Positions 1 through 11,771 of a stretch of 64,000 nt of DNA are shown here, in pieces. A program made the translations under genes and the position numbers. Under the pieces are notes generated by a model. It worked only from the letters and a program-made list of their open reading frames with translations. It was not told the origin of the DNA and made no database searches. This DNA comes from Neoscytalidium dimidiatum (taxonomy: Eukaryota > Ascomycota > Dothideomycetes > Botryosphaeriales > Botryosphaeriaceae). The stretch is taken from the NCBI GenBank assembly GCA_037367355.1, contig CM074695.1:2108001-2172000 (forward strand), written 5' to 3'. Each line of letters starts with the position of its first letter. Position 1 is the stretch's first letter.

Positions 1-675
1 CGGGAGACTCCGTGGTTGCGCGCATGCATGTCGCGGGATGCAGGATGTGATGTAGGCCTCACAGGTACTGTACAATACGTGTACGTGTACTGTGTGTGTG
101 TATTGTAGCGCAGGCAGGTCGCTGCCGCTCGTCAGGTCTCGTCTCGCCTCGCCTCTCATCCTGCTCAACCCTGGCGTGATCACCAACGGGAGCTTGCACT
201 AGTCGGGCCAGCCTCCCGACTCTCTCATCTCCGACCGGAATTCTCCTTTCGCCCTTCAGCCCAGCGACGCGGCATGTCTCCCCGCGACCCTGCTCCTCAG
301 CCTCCAGTCCTGCCACTGCCAGCAACGTCCTCTCGGCCACCATGGCGCCCGGGACCCGACCAGCGGAAGGCCCGTAACCCGACCGGCCAACGCCCAGCGC
401 CTGAGCCTGAGCCCGTGCCTGTGCCTGTGCCTCGCTCTTTCAGCCTGCACAAAGCTGCACTTGCTCCCAATCCGTCCATTTCCACAGCCTGCCGCTGCCA
501 CTCCACGCTAGATCCGCCTGCAGCGCCGCAACTTCCCGCCTTGGCGCCCAAGTCCTGCCGAACTATTTGACTCTTAGCACTCCACTTTCTCATGTTTCCA
601 AACCCTCCCAGCACCAGCTGGACCTGCATCTGCTGCCTGCCTCGCCACTCCCTCCCCGGCGTGGCAACAGCCATC
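1..675. other. Intergenic, upstream of BBE oxidoreductase gene
   Basis: No supported gene. The open frames here lack family motifs and splice logic. The CT-rich stretch just before position 676 is a plausible promoter and 5' leader for the oxidoreductase gene, but no specific element can be assigned. Confidence 0.5.
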
Positions 676-2420
676 ATGGCTGCCTCACTCGCTTCCCTGT
701 CTCTCCTTCCGCTGCTGTTGATTGCTCTCGTTTTCCTTGTCTGCCAAGCAGCCTCGGCCCAATTCCTGGCCATCCCCGCCGTTCGGGGTCCATCTAGCGG
801 CGGCTGCGATGAAGCGGTAACTCTTGCCTATTTCGCCGTTATGCTTAAAACAAGCACTCACATCTGATCTGCATCGCAACAGTGCTCCACCCTGGCCAGT
901 CGCTTTGGATCCCAGCTGCACTATCCCGATGCCGACAAGAACTTCACCGTTTGGGACGTCAAGCAGCAGGACTCTCACCGCGCTTGCCGCATCGAGCCTG
1001 CCACCACTCAAGAGGTCGCCACCGTCCTGGGTATCCTAGTCAGCAACTGGTGCAACTTTGCCATCAAGAGCGGCGGCCACAGCTCCAGCAGGGATGCCTC
1101 CAGCTCCGTCGGCGGAGTTACCGTCGACTTGGCCCGCATCAACCAGATAGAACTGTCCAAGAACAGATCCCATGTACGAGTCGGCACCGGCGCCGTTTGG
1201 GGCGATGTTTACCGCGCCTTGGAGAAGAGCAACCTTACTGTTGTTGGAGGGAGGGTGGACGATGTAGGCGTGGGCGGGCTGCTTTTGGGAGGAGGTATCA
1301 GCTTCCTGTCTGCCCGGTACGGATGGGCATTGGACAACGTCCTGGAGTACGAGCTTGTCTTGCCCAACACCACCATCGTCACCGCCAGCGAGCACTGCAA
1401 CCCCGATCTCTATTTTGCCCTCCGTGGCGGCGCCAACAACTTCGGCATCGTGACCCGCTTCACTCTGACCACCGTCAGCCAAGGCAAGATCTACGGTGGC
1501 CAGAAGTTTTACTCCCCGGATAAGATGGACGCTCTCATTGATGCATCTCACGAATTGATGATGAGCAATGATCCCGACATCGGCTTCTGGACAGGCTATA
1601 TCTGGATGCCCGCTAAAAATGCCACCTTGGCTCTCTCCCAGCTGATGTACTCGAAACCCGTCAACCAGTGTCCCGCCGTCTACACCCAAATTGACAACAT
1701 CGAGCCTATCGGTAGTACCATGCGGACGGAAGTTATGAGCAATTTCAGCATGGAGTTGAAGCAAGGCACCTCCAAGGGTCAACGGTACGTGGGCATAAGC
1801 TCGGACCCAACATCCCCTGCCAGGTCGGGAAATCCCACAAGAATGCCAAGCTAATCTGCGTTCTGTCCAGCAATTTCATGGCAACTCTTACGTATACTCC
1901 ATCGAAAGAGGCCGAGAGGCAGATGGTTCAAATATTCAAAGAAGAGGTAGAGATCTTGAAGGTTCAAGCTAAGACTGCGTGCCCGGCCATGACTTTCCAG
2001 CCCATTCCGCTAGCTGCTATCAATGCCATGAAGAATCGCGGCGGCAATGCGATCGGGATTGAGTCAAACGGCCCTTTATCCCGTAAGTTCTGATCCGGTT
2101 CTGCGGCAATTCTGAAAATGTTGATTTCTGACCGTCTCGTAGTTAATAATATTGTCACCAGTTGGGACCACGCCGAGGAGGATGAGGCTGCGTACCAATT
2201 CCGAGCACGGCTACTGGCAAGATTCCGAGCAGCAGCAGCTGATCTCGGCGTACTCAACGATTACCTCTACATGAATTACGCGGACTCAGAACGCGATGAC
2301 GTCTTCGCAGGGTACAAGCCGGAGAACGTGGAGAGGTTAAGAGAGATACAGAGGAACATAGATCCGGAAGGGATTTTCACGAGCAATGGCCTCTGCTCGG
2401 GTTATTTTAAGCTTTTTTGA
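676..2420 (+). CDS. Secreted FAD-linked oxidoreductase, berberine-bridge-enzyme (BBE) type
   Basis: Predicted exons are 676-816, 883-1784, 1871-2082 and 2143-2420, joined by GT-AG introns that keep frame, giving about 510 aa. An N-terminal hydrophobic signal (LSLLPLLLIALVFLV) points to secretion. A PCMH-type FAD-binding domain follows, with SGGHSS supplying the usual 8-alpha-histidyl flavin attachment residue. GVGGLLLGGG and LRGGANNFGIVT are conserved FAD contacts. The C-terminus (NYADSERDDVFAGYK...NIDPEGIF) is a BBE domain. Family members oxidise sugars or secondary metabolites with O2; the substrate cannot be inferred. At the site where bicovalent members carry a flavin-linking Cys, this protein has GRVDDVG, so only the histidyl link is predicted. 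I chose the ATG at 676 rather than the in-frame one at 592 because it places the signal peptide at the N-terminus. Confidence 0.9.
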
Positions 2421-2572
2421 GATACCACCAGTAATGTTTATGACTTCTTCATTATCTTCGAAAAGTCGTCATCTCTATCCACAAAGGTTGTTGCATCTAT
2501 CTACCGGAGCTAACCTTAGTAGAGCATAGCCGTATCTATAGCAGGGCTACTAAATCAGATATCAGACGTCGT

Positions 2573-4034
2573 TCATAGTGGCACTGACACCCACCCAGTC
2601 TCCGCATCAGGACCATCCATACGATATATGGCACCTCTATTGCCCGCTCGCTCATTAATAAGTTTCGCGTGATTATCGTCCACATTCTCCAACGCCTTCC
2701 TCGGCGACTCGCCGTTTCTCAACAACAGGACCACGTCACCCCACTGCTCGACGCCTGCTGGTGGCGGCGCTCTATCATATGTCTCGAGGAACTCTTGCAC
2801 CCACTCCATGTCCGGGCCTCTGGCACTCCCATCACCACTACTGCCGTTCTCTTCACCGCCGGTCGCTGGCTTCACGCGTTCCCGATCTATCTCCTCCGGC
2901 CACGTCCACTCGGCACCCTCGCCTCTACCGCCAGCACCAGCATCTTCATCACCACCGGCCGTACCTAGTATCGGACCCTCGCCCACGACACCATCGCCTT
3001 CTTTGACGCCGTTCCTTGCCACTAGCTCCACGCATTCCCGCTCCGCGAGTATCGCCGCCGGCCACACCCGCTTCGCCATGCTGGCCCAACAACCACCACC
3101 ACCGTCGCCAAAAACGACGACGATGGAGCGTTCGTTGACGAGATCGAACACGTCCGGGTCGTCGACGACGTGCACGCCCAGCGTCCACAGGAAGAAGCGC
3201 TCCGGTGGCGCGAGGGTCGGATCTTGGACCAAGAGTTTGATGTGCGCGTGGTGGTCGTATCCTACATACGTCAGCATCGCACACGGACCCCACCTCCACA
3301 GGCAAGGAAGAGTGAATGCAAAAGACCGAAACGAACACGGACAGACAGACAGACACGGAGAGAGAGAGAGAGAGGAGAGGAGAGGAGAGGAGAGGAGAGG
3401 AGAGGAGAGGAGAGGAGAGAAGAGTAAGAGACTCACGCCCCATCACCTCCGCAAACGTGACCACCCACGCCAACCGGTCGTACCGCCCTTCCACCACCCC
3501 TTTCTCCACGCCGACCATCGACACGCTCCCTAGCCCCAGCACCACCACGTTCGACACGAGCGTCCCCTCCCGCGCCGCCAGCTCCTTCGCGAAGGCCTTG
3601 ACGTGCTGCCGCGCCCGCCGCCGCTTGCCATACCGCCGCCGCAGACGCTTTTCGAACGCGCCGGCCAGTTCGGCCGGGTCTTTCTTGTGGTAGAGCCGGA
3701 TCGCGTAGTCGCGCGTGCCACTGCCGTCGGCGGGGTTGCGCGTGAGTTTGGCTACGAGGCTGCCGTGGAGTAGGTCAGTCTTGGCTTCTTTCCCCTCCCT
3801 CCCTCCCTCCCTCCCTCCCTCCCTCCTCCTTCTCATGAACGGGCCTACGGGGAGGAGGATTAGAAGTGGGGTTTCAATGGGCGCTCACTGCGCGTACTGC
3901 GTCTCCGGATCCATGCTCGTCACCGCGGCGGCCAGCATGTCCTCGTCGACGGACACGGTGACCGGTGCCCCGCAGCGGGGTCCGCCGGCGAGGGTGACGG
4001 TGCCGGGTTCGACGACGGCGGCTTCGATGCCCAT
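2573..4034 (-). CDS. SRR1-like domain protein
   Basis: Predicted exons on the minus strand are 4034-3889, about 3797-3437 and 3261-2573, roughly 395 aa. The core reads VSNVVVLGLGSVS, then FAEVMG, then after an intron YDHHAHIKLLVQDP and VVDDPDVFDLVNERSIVVVFG, which matches the SRR1-like domain (nucleotide-fold, Gly-rich loop). Plant SRR1 affects circadian and light signalling and yeast Ber1 is linked to microtubules; fungal paralogues are mostly uncharacterised. The second junction (ATGGGGC then GATACGAC) is clear. The first junction falls in a CCCT microsatellite, so the exon 2 start is uncertain and several AG acceptors keep frame. The first exon, from MGIEAAVVEPG, is the least certain part. 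A low-complexity Gly/Glu linker interrupts the C-terminal half. Confidence 0.75.
3371..3421 (+). repeat. AGAGG pentanucleotide microsatellite
   Basis: About ten tandem copies of AGAGG, preceded by an AG dinucleotide run. It lies inside the second predicted intron of the SRR1-like gene. Confidence 0.9.
3789..3826 (+). repeat. CCCT tetranucleotide microsatellite
   Basis: About nine tandem copies of the tetramer CCCT. The run overlaps the predicted 3' end of intron 1 of the minus-strand SRR1-like gene and supplies multiple alternative AG acceptors on that strand. Confidence 0.9.
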
Positions 4035-5112
4035 GCTTCTGCGTCGCTGTGTCAGATCCTCTTGGGAAAAGGAGGAAGGGGTAAGCCTGTCTGGCCGTCT
4101 TTGCAAAGAGGACTGGCTGCTTGCGTTGAGAGCATGAGGGGAAGAGCAGCGCGTACAGTTTCCACGCAAAATACCTTCGGCGTTTGGAGGGAGTCGCTTG
4201 ATGCGTTGTCCTATGAGGAGCAGCAGGAGTGGCAACAGCAGCGTGCCTATGTGCCCGTCATCGGGAATTCTTCTGCGCAGCAAACGTGCTTCAATCAGTC
4301 TTTCACGAGCTTCCCTCAAGATAACGGGAGGATTCGTTCAAATCCCATGCCCAAGGAACCCCTTCGCTCGTAACAAGACGTGCAAGGTGGGAAAAGAGGC
4401 TGCTCAAACGCGGTTGCCCAGCGACAAGACATTGCGGCACGGAATACAGCAAAGTTACGGTAGCCTCAGTATAGGATGAGTACCGCCGCCTTGCCAACCC
4501 ACTTCCCGGGCAAGTAAGTCTCTTTAGCACATAAACGCCCTGTATAAGTCACGTATCGTTCTATCAAGCTTCCTTTAGTAGGCTGTTCGTGAAGGGGAAC
4601 AGGGGTTTACAGTGGCGTTAAAACACCAGAATCCTGGGAAGGAAACCCGATGAGTTACAGACACTTCGACGAAGAGCTCCGGTCTAGTTTTTTTTTTTTT
4701 TTTTTTTGAATCTTCAGTTCAGTTCGATTCAACTTCTACCTCAGTGGCCTCCTATGGCGTAATACATCCACCAAAGAGCCCCTCCATTCCACCGTTACCC
4801 CCGGCCTATACGCAAGACCCATGAACCGCAACACGCCAATTCTCCAACGAGCCACGACATCAAACATTACATCAACCCAACCCCCAATCAGAGTCATGCA
4901 AGTGTCTCTATAATCTCCAAACGCCAATCCCAAAAATTTTAGCTTTCCGATCTATCCGAGCCACCCGAGACCCAGGGGTGGTTTTACGGGAAAGGAAAGA
5001 AAAAAACACCAGACACCGAAAAAAAAAAAGAAAAAACACCTCAAAACATCCCAAAACTGACTCGGACGCATCATCCCACCTCACCTCACCTCACCTCACC
5101 TCACGCATCACC
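4035..5112. other. Intergenic with T-tract
   Basis: No supported gene. It contains a run of about 18 T near 4688-4706, A-rich stretches near 5000-5035 and a CTCAC repeat at 5078-5104 just before the next gene's 3' end. Confidence 0.5.
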
Positions 5113-5973
5113 TCACTTCACCAACATGCACCGCCTCAGCTCCTCCTTCAACGCCCTGTACTCCTCCTCCTCGACGACGGCCAGCGCGGGCGCGCCGAAA
5201 AAGTACCTCGGGGTGCCCACGTTCCCGACGTCGACGCACCTGCGCACCTTCAGGCGCTCGAAGGGCTCGAGCAGCTGACGGGCCATGGCGGGCGTGGGAT
5301 GGGTGACGGGGAAGTTGGTGGTGCCGTTGTGCCACTCGATGGCGATGCGCAGGTCCAGCAGCGGCGGGTCGGCCTCGACGAGGCGGTCGGCGAGGTGGCG
5401 GGCGTACTGCTTGACGGCGTCGAAGATGTTGTGCTGCACCCACGCGACGACGGTGACGTCCAGGCGGCGCACGTTGCGCAGCAGCGCGTCCCACCGGCCG
5501 CCCTCGACCGGGTGGATCTTGCGCGGGCCGCCGCGCTTGCCGAAGTCGAAGTCCGGGTACGTCATCTGGCGGCCGCCGCAGAGCGAGATGCCGCCTGGGT
5601 GGACCTTGATCTCGAAGGGCACGCGCGAGTACAGGATCGCCTGGGCCTCGGCGTGGATGGCGCGGTTGAGCCGGAGCATCTTGGTGTCGGCGGGCTGCCC
5701 GTCGGTGCGGAAGCCGCCCTTATCGCAGGGGTGCGACGGCACGGCTTTGTCCGGGAAGAGGAGGTCGTAGATCTGGAGGCGGAGCTCGGTCGGCAGCCGG
5801 TCGATGAGAGAAGAGGAGGAGGATGGTGATGGTGATGATAATGATGTGGAGGTGGAGGCGGGTTGTGGAGCCGAGCACATGGGCGGCTTGGGGTAGGAGA
5901 TAAGGTCCGTCATGATTTCTTCTTCTGGCTGGTGTCGGACCGGAGCGAGGCCCAGCGTGCTCTCGGGGGACAT
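5113..5973 (-). CDS. Hypothetical F-box-like protein (DUF7730-like)
   Basis: An uninterrupted minus-strand frame of about 286 aa from the ATG at 5973. A Ser-rich stretch precedes LIDRLPTELRLQIYDLLFP, an F-box-like motif common at the start of fungal DUF7730-type proteins. It is followed by LRLNRAIHAEAQAILYSR, typical of the same family, where leucine-rich helices follow the F-box-like helix. Function is unknown; an adaptor role in ubiquitin ligase complexes would be a guess from the F-box similarity only. Upstream in-frame codons extend to 6096 but encode atypical sequence, and an alternative start (MTDLISYPK) lies at 5913. Strong GC3 bias on the minus strand supports coding and explains the long antisense open frames. 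Confidence 0.72.
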   Translation of the reverse strand: MSPESTLGLAPVRHQPEEEIMTDLISYPKPPMCSAPQPASTSTSLSSPSPSSSSSLIDRLPTELRLQIYDLLFPDKAVPSHPCDKGGFRTDGQPADTKMLRLNRAIHAEAQAILYSRVPFEIKVHPGGISLCGGRQMTYPDFDFGKRGGPRKIHPVEGGRWDALLRNVRRLDVTVVAWVQHNIFDAVKQYARHLADRLVEADPPLLDLRIAIEWHNGTTNFPVTHPTPAMARQLLEPFERLKVRRCVDVGNVGTPRYFFGAPALAVVEEEEYRALKEELRRCMLVK

Positions 5974-7474
5974 TAATAATAGAGTGAGTGCTAGGCACAC
6001 GGTTGTGTGCTGATGTTGACGCAGAGCCGAGTAAGAAAGCTGTGTGACCAAATAAGGGACGGGTCTGACGTTAGACAGCCTAACAAGCCTTTTCAATATC
6101 AGGGATTGGTTGCAAATAACAAGCTCTGTACGGCGGGGGAGTCGGAAGGAGGGTCCTCGAAGGCATAGATTTATCCTTCCGGATCACACACTCTCAGTCG
6201 AGTGACAGCAGGATTTTTGTGGGACTCGGCCGACGTTGTAGGTTCGTACGTCTGGTCTGGAGTGCGAGAAGGGGCCAGCGCTGGGAGGTCTGATGCAATC
6301 TCAGCCTTACCCGGACAATTCTCGTTCATTCTCGGCGGCGAGCACCCTGTTCGGCGGCGAGTACCCTGTTGACCGGCAGTCGAGCAGCACAAAGCGCCGG
6401 GCCGGCCGCGTGTTGGGCCCTGCCAGCGTGGGAAAATATCTCTCGAGATCTGGCGCCATCACGCATCACGTCTGAGCGCTGCTGTACTCCTCCTGCTTTC
6501 CGGCCCAAGTGCCGGCTGCTAGAACCGCACCGAACGCCGCCGGCAGCCCGACGACCCACGCTGCCACCCGCCGAAATGCATTGTTCCGGCTTCCTGTCGC
6601 AGCTGCTAGGCTGTCGACTTCAAGGTCGGTCGCGCTCAATCCCGATATCAGATAGCCCAGCGAAGGGCCGGGGAGACGTGGCTGGTGCGAGGCGTTGGCG
6701 ATAGAGAGCTCAACGGCGCCGGTCGGCCGGTTGCGGCGGATTGACGAAGGGAGGGCGCAACGGGCACTGATAGGGGCGTAGCGATATGCGGGAGCAGCTT
6801 GTGCCAGCTGCGGGAGGATAGTCGGGAGGCATCGTGCAGCGCATCCTGGGGACGAGTCTCGTGGATCCACTCATGGGTTGCAGATGGTGGTGAAATGTGC
6901 AGCTCTCCGGAAAGTTTGGAAGAATCCGTCAGACCAGCAACCAACGCGCTTCCCCTCCCTCTTGCCCGCATGCAATGCCGCGCCTGCCTTTGCCGAGGTC
7001 AACACCCTGCAACACCATACCGATCTACATCGTAACACAGATACCTCACGAGACATTGCCCAGCTATTTGTCCGCAGTGGGTCTGTCTAAACGCGACCTC
7101 TGCGTGACTGGTTTAATCCCGGCTCTTCCAATGCAAAATACAAGATACTTACTGTTCAAGCCTGCAATTGGGCGCCGTATCAGGCCCCAAAAGGCTAGCA
7201 TATCGCAGGTATAACAGAGTTTGTTCACTCAACAATTCCTCGGCTCGGCTTCAAGAGCTCGCACGAATTATCCATTGCTTTTTCTTGGTCTTGTTTCAAG
7301 ATTTCTGGTCCGCCTCTTGTCTCAAAATTACCGAATATATCTTGGATAGTAGGATGCATTACAAATCGCCATTCCCCGCAGTAATCTGTGTTTCTTCAAA
7401 GCAAGTTCTCTCCGCATCCCGTTTGCCGTTCCGCCTCTTAATTCTCCTTTCCATCGTCATTGTCGTCATTGTCG
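5974..7474. other. Intergenic
   Basis: No supported gene. A minus-strand frame at 6466-6870 ends in a hydrophobic segment (AAWVVGLPAAFGAVLAAG) but has no ATG at its start and no recognisable family, so it is not called. Confidence 0.45.
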
Positions 7475-9597
7475 TCAATCCGAATCAAAGAAGTGAATCA
7501 CTTGCGGGTCGTGATCGTCGTCGCCGTACACATCTCCGCCATAAAGCAGGTAACCCTCGACCATCGGCAGCGGAACCGTGAGGATATCCTTGGAGTCTCC
7601 GAAAACCCAGACGGTTTGCATTCCTGCATCGTTTGTCAGCTTCCGTTTCTTTTGTCCGCATAACGACCAATTCCACATTTCCCCTTGTCCACCGCCATGA
7701 CGGGGACAAGTAAGAAGAAGGGGGTGGGGGAAACCATGGACACTCTGAGAATGCGGAAACGAACTCACCCATGATCATATGCTGCAGCGTATGGCAGTGC
7801 AGCATCCACACGCCCGGCTGCGTCACGCGAATCCTCCACGCCAGCCAACTGTGCACCTTATGCGGCTCCTCCTTATCGCTGTACCTGTACAGCATCGACG
7901 TATCGCGCGTCACCGGCGTCTTGCCCGCCAGCCTCTTCTCGTTCTCCTCGCGATCGTACACGCCGCGCCCGCTGCCCAGGTAGAACGGGTGCGCGCCGTG
8001 TATGTGCATGGGATGCCCGTCCATGCCGCCGCTGTACGACCCGGTGTTCTGAATCACGATCTCGAGCACCTCGCCGATCCTGGCCGGCCACGCGCTCACG
8101 CGCGCGTCGCGCCCGGTGCCGCTGGCGACGGCCACGTCGTAGTCGGGCAGGTACTGCGACGCGTTGGTGTACAGCGCGACCAGGTACGGCACCACGGGCG
8201 TGTGCTCGTACCACGACAGGTTGTTCTGCGCCCACCGCACGTACCCGTTGTCGCCCAGCTGGTAGATGTCCATCACCACCGTGCGCGTCACCTCGTCCGC
8301 CGTCGGGAAGTCCGCCGCCGGCTCCAGCGGGTGCAGCTCGTAGTCCAGCCACCCCTGGACCGTCGGCGGCAGGTGGAGCGGCGGCGTCTGCGGAGGCGTC
8401 TTGCGCGAGATGGGGCCCTTCTTGCCGCCGCCGCCGCCACCACCACCACCAACGCCATTCGCAGGACCACCGGCGGAAGACTGGTTGTTGGAATCTTGTT
8501 TGGAGTCGGATCCGGATCCGGCATCAACGTTGACACCGACGCTGACACCGGTGCTGCCGCCGCAGCTATTGCCGTAATCCAGGACGGCATAAGTGGTGAT
8601 GTTCTTAGGGCGGTCCCGGCCTTCCATCTGGATGTAAAACTGGGACCGGCCATCGGCTATGGATGCGAGCTCGTCGCAGGTCCAAGTCTTCAGGAGGGCC
8701 GAGTAGCGTTGACCGCCGCCGATCTGGATAAAACTGACTTCCACAGGCTCCGTGTAGGCACCGTCAGCCTCGATGATGGTCAGATTGTGCTCCTCGAATC
8801 CGACAGCCAGGAATGAAAGCGCGGTGGCGCCGATGAAGCGCAGCCGGTAGGTCTTCCCAGCTTCCACGGGAATTTGTGCGAGACCGCAACTCTCAGCATC
8901 GTTGGTTGCCGGGTATGACGAAATGCCAGCACCGTTGACAAGGACGTCGCCCACTTCGCCGCTCCACTTGAAAGGGTTGGCTACAAGGCCTGCTTCAATA
9001 TCCTTGTCGGTGGTGTTGTAGAGATCTGTGAACATGACGTGCTGGTCCTCGTCATATTGGTAAGGCGACTCCTCGCCCGCCTTGTTGGTAATGATCAGGG
9101 GACCCGTGGCAGTGATTGCTTGGAAGCCGACATGGGAGTGGTAGAAGTACGTTCCCGGCTTGATGTCGAACAGGTTAAGCTCGTAGTCGAAAAATTTCAA
9201 CGGCGCAATCGCCCATTGACTGGCAGCAACCGAACCGTCGGCGAATGGCGCGGCTGCCATGGTCAAGCCGTGCCAATGCTGGGACCAAAGAAGTTAGCTG
9301 GGATATCTGCATGCGGACGGATATGTCGTCGGTTCGTACCATTGTGAGATTTTTGTCCGGCATGTCATTATAAACACGGACCCAGATGACACTGCCCGAT
9401 ATGAATTGCAACGGAGGCCCTGGGACAGTCCCGTTAACGACGACCGAATTCCTTTGAATACAGCCAATGCTGGCATCTTCCTCCGTAACCCGTAGGACAG
9501 CATCTGGTATGAAGGTATCGTCGTGAACCTTGAGGTAAGGCTCCTTAGCCCAGGCCACGGCGGCCGCTAGCAAGGGGAGCAACGTCGACCACCGCAT
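7475..9597 (-). CDS. Secreted multicopper oxidase, L-ascorbate-oxidase-like
   Basis: Predicted exons are 9597-9340, 9278-7769 and 7623-7475, about 638 aa, all in frame. It starts with a signal peptide (MRWSTLLPLLAAAVAWA). All four copper motifs are visible: HWHG at the exon 2 start, YFYHSHVGFQ, GHPMHIHGAHPFYLGSG and WMLHCHTLQHMIMGM. The last is completed only by splicing, which puts Met in the type-1 copper axial position as in ascorbate oxidases. The three cupredoxin domains are in the usual order. The family couples one-electron oxidation of phenols, ascorbate or metals to O2 reduction to water outside the cell; the substrate is unknown. Odd: a roughly 60-residue Gly/Ser/Asn-rich insert with a polyglycine run lies between YAVLDYGNSCG and LHLPPTVQGWLDY, where relatives have a short loop. 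The track-like start two codons upstream is TTG, so I use the ATG at 9597. Confidence 0.92.
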
Positions 9598-11771
9598 GTT
9601 CAAGGTGGGCCACGGTCGGGAGGGGTGACGAAAAAGGGAAAGAAAGAGAAGGAATGAGGCCCTATGAGAAGGTTTATCTCTCCTGGTGGACGTCGGCGCT
9701 CAAAGAGAAGGAAGGCCGATCACATCGAGGCCGGCCCACGGCATTTTGGGAAAGGCATGGATTAAGCAAACACGGCTTAGAACATCGCACAGCAGCTTTC
9801 CGGGGCGCACGATTGGTGCCAATCGACGTGGGTTGCTTTAATTAGGGGTAGAATTCCAGATTCTGAGCATGGGTTGCAACGGGCTGCAAGAGCCCTTTGC
9901 GCGCAGCACCCGGGATACCGGATGTTCTACCAAGGCTTCTCCACGCGCCGATCATGGCCTCTCCTTGTCCGAACCCCCAAGTCCTGCCGCGGCGGCCGCG
10001 GGCAGACGCATGTTCGGCATTTGACATCAAAGGCCGGGTGGGCAGGAAAGGATGCGATTGGCTTGGGTGGTCTCTTGATTCAAGATCAAAGCCTCAATTT
10101 GACGGCTTCTAGCAAATAAAGTTTGAGCTTAATCATAGCCGCAGCACGCCGGGTCAGATTTTAGCGTCTGTCAGCCCAGTGAATCCGCCACTGTCCACGC
10201 GAAACATCTGTAACCTGTGCGACTTTGCGGTCAGCAGTGCATAAATAACTCGACGATCTTCATCGGGCTGCATGATCAGTAAGACGGGGGCGGCGTCTGA
10301 GCGCTCCGACTTCTTGACATGTCGATACCAAGACTCCAGCCTCCACGGACGCGAAAGAATGCAGCAGATGATGCGTTCTGAGTAAGACATGCCGCTGTCC
10401 ATTCTCATGAAACATGTCTATCGTCCCTGTGCGACCTTCTGTCTCGGGAGCCGTGTATGCTGGGGTCCGTTTTGAAGAATCTGTTTGTTCCACGAGCCTG
10501 CACGACTCGTGGTCATCCGGTCACAAACGCCACATCAGCAAAGCCTTGAGCTCCACCAGCGGCAAGTTCTGCCAGCGATCTCTCTCCAGCCTTGTCAACA
10601 GGAGCGAAACTAAACAGACCCTTCGGCCCGGCGAGAAAGCGTCGGCTACGTCCGAGTGCAAATACGAAGTCCCTGGGACGATCTTTTAATCTCGCCGCCG
10701 ACCCGTTCGGTCAGTGCTCCCTTTTGTTTTGGTTTCTTCGCGATCCCCTTTACAAGGAACCAGCTGAACTTCTCTACTCATCGCCAAGTAAAATATCTCG
10801 TGTTCTATGCCGCAGCATTGTACTTGGCGTATAATTGTCGAACAAACCCATTTGTGGCGCAGAACTCCCGAATATGCATTGACTCGTGGCGCAATCAGCC
10901 CCTCGTAAGTTTCAAGTCGCCTGCTGTTTATACAAAATTTCCGAGAAAACAACCTTTCATCTCGTACGAAGATGCCGGAACAGCGGTTGGGCCAGAACTA
11001 GTGTCCTTTTGAATACCATGGTCACGTCATTGAAAAGGTTTCGGCCTAATATGGCCCGATACTTCCAGCAATCGGTGCATTTGATGGAATTTAGATGGTA
11101 AAAGTAAGAGTACAAAGCTTTCAAGGGTATGTCCATAACTCTGTTGAAGATCGAAGGCGGCACATAGTATTTACCTAATTATTGAGGCCTAATCAGGCCA
11201 AGTTTCACCCCTGTGTACATAGACTCTGCTAGCTGTCAAGCCCCTAAGAGGGTCAATCTATCATGGTTTCCAACAAACTCTTGCGAAACCCTTTGCAACA
11301 ACTAGAGCTGTCGCGCAGACATATGGAGTATAAGTGGACGGATAAAAGTAGTAGGCCAGAGGTAAGGTTTCCCAGCGAATTTGCCCTAAACTCATTGCTC
11401 ATGTAGGTTTTCTCCACTTTAGGAATGCACCGCAATCTTTGGCGTTAGCAGGCCGGATCCATATCGCCTTTCGCGGGGCCGCGGAGGTGAAAACCTCCAC
11501 TATAGTGAACGTGCCATATTATGTCATTTTCCGAGCATCCATGCAAGGCCCCAGGCGAAACCTTGTTTTCATACCGGTCGTGGGATGATGTGTGCGGCGT
11601 GGTCTTGCTTCATCTGAAATGCAGTGTTAAGACAGAACGTGGCGTCTTGATGTGATTCATCGAATAAGCTGTAGGTTCTTCGTCGAGGAACAACCGGACA
11701 CCGGCAATGCAGCGTCTGTGAAATGGCCAATCGGACACCGTCGTAACATCCGGATATTAGTTTCGCCGCAT
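9598..11771. other. Intergenic, no gene seen
   Basis: About 2.2 kb with short scattered frames and no recognisable protein family on either strand. It includes the likely promoter of the multicopper oxidase at its left end. Confidence 0.45.

Noticed and set aside
1036..1782. 248-codon minus-strand open frame
   Set aside because: Lies entirely opposite exon 2 of the BBE oxidoreductase, which has clear domain support.
4328..4350. Sequence resembling a tRNA B box (GTTCAAATCCC)
   Set aside because: The flanking bases do not form a T stem and no acceptor or anticodon arm could be folded.
4978..5829. 283-codon plus-strand open frame
   Set aside because: Antisense shadow of the F-box-like gene; Ala/Val/Arg/Asp-rich with no domain.
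6466..6870. Minus-strand frame with a terminal hydrophobic segment
   Set aside because: It begins without ATG and no upstream exon or family could be found.
7779..8816. 345-codon plus-strand open frame
   Set aside because: It is antisense to the multicopper oxidase, Arg/Val/His rich, and arises from the GC3 bias of the real gene.
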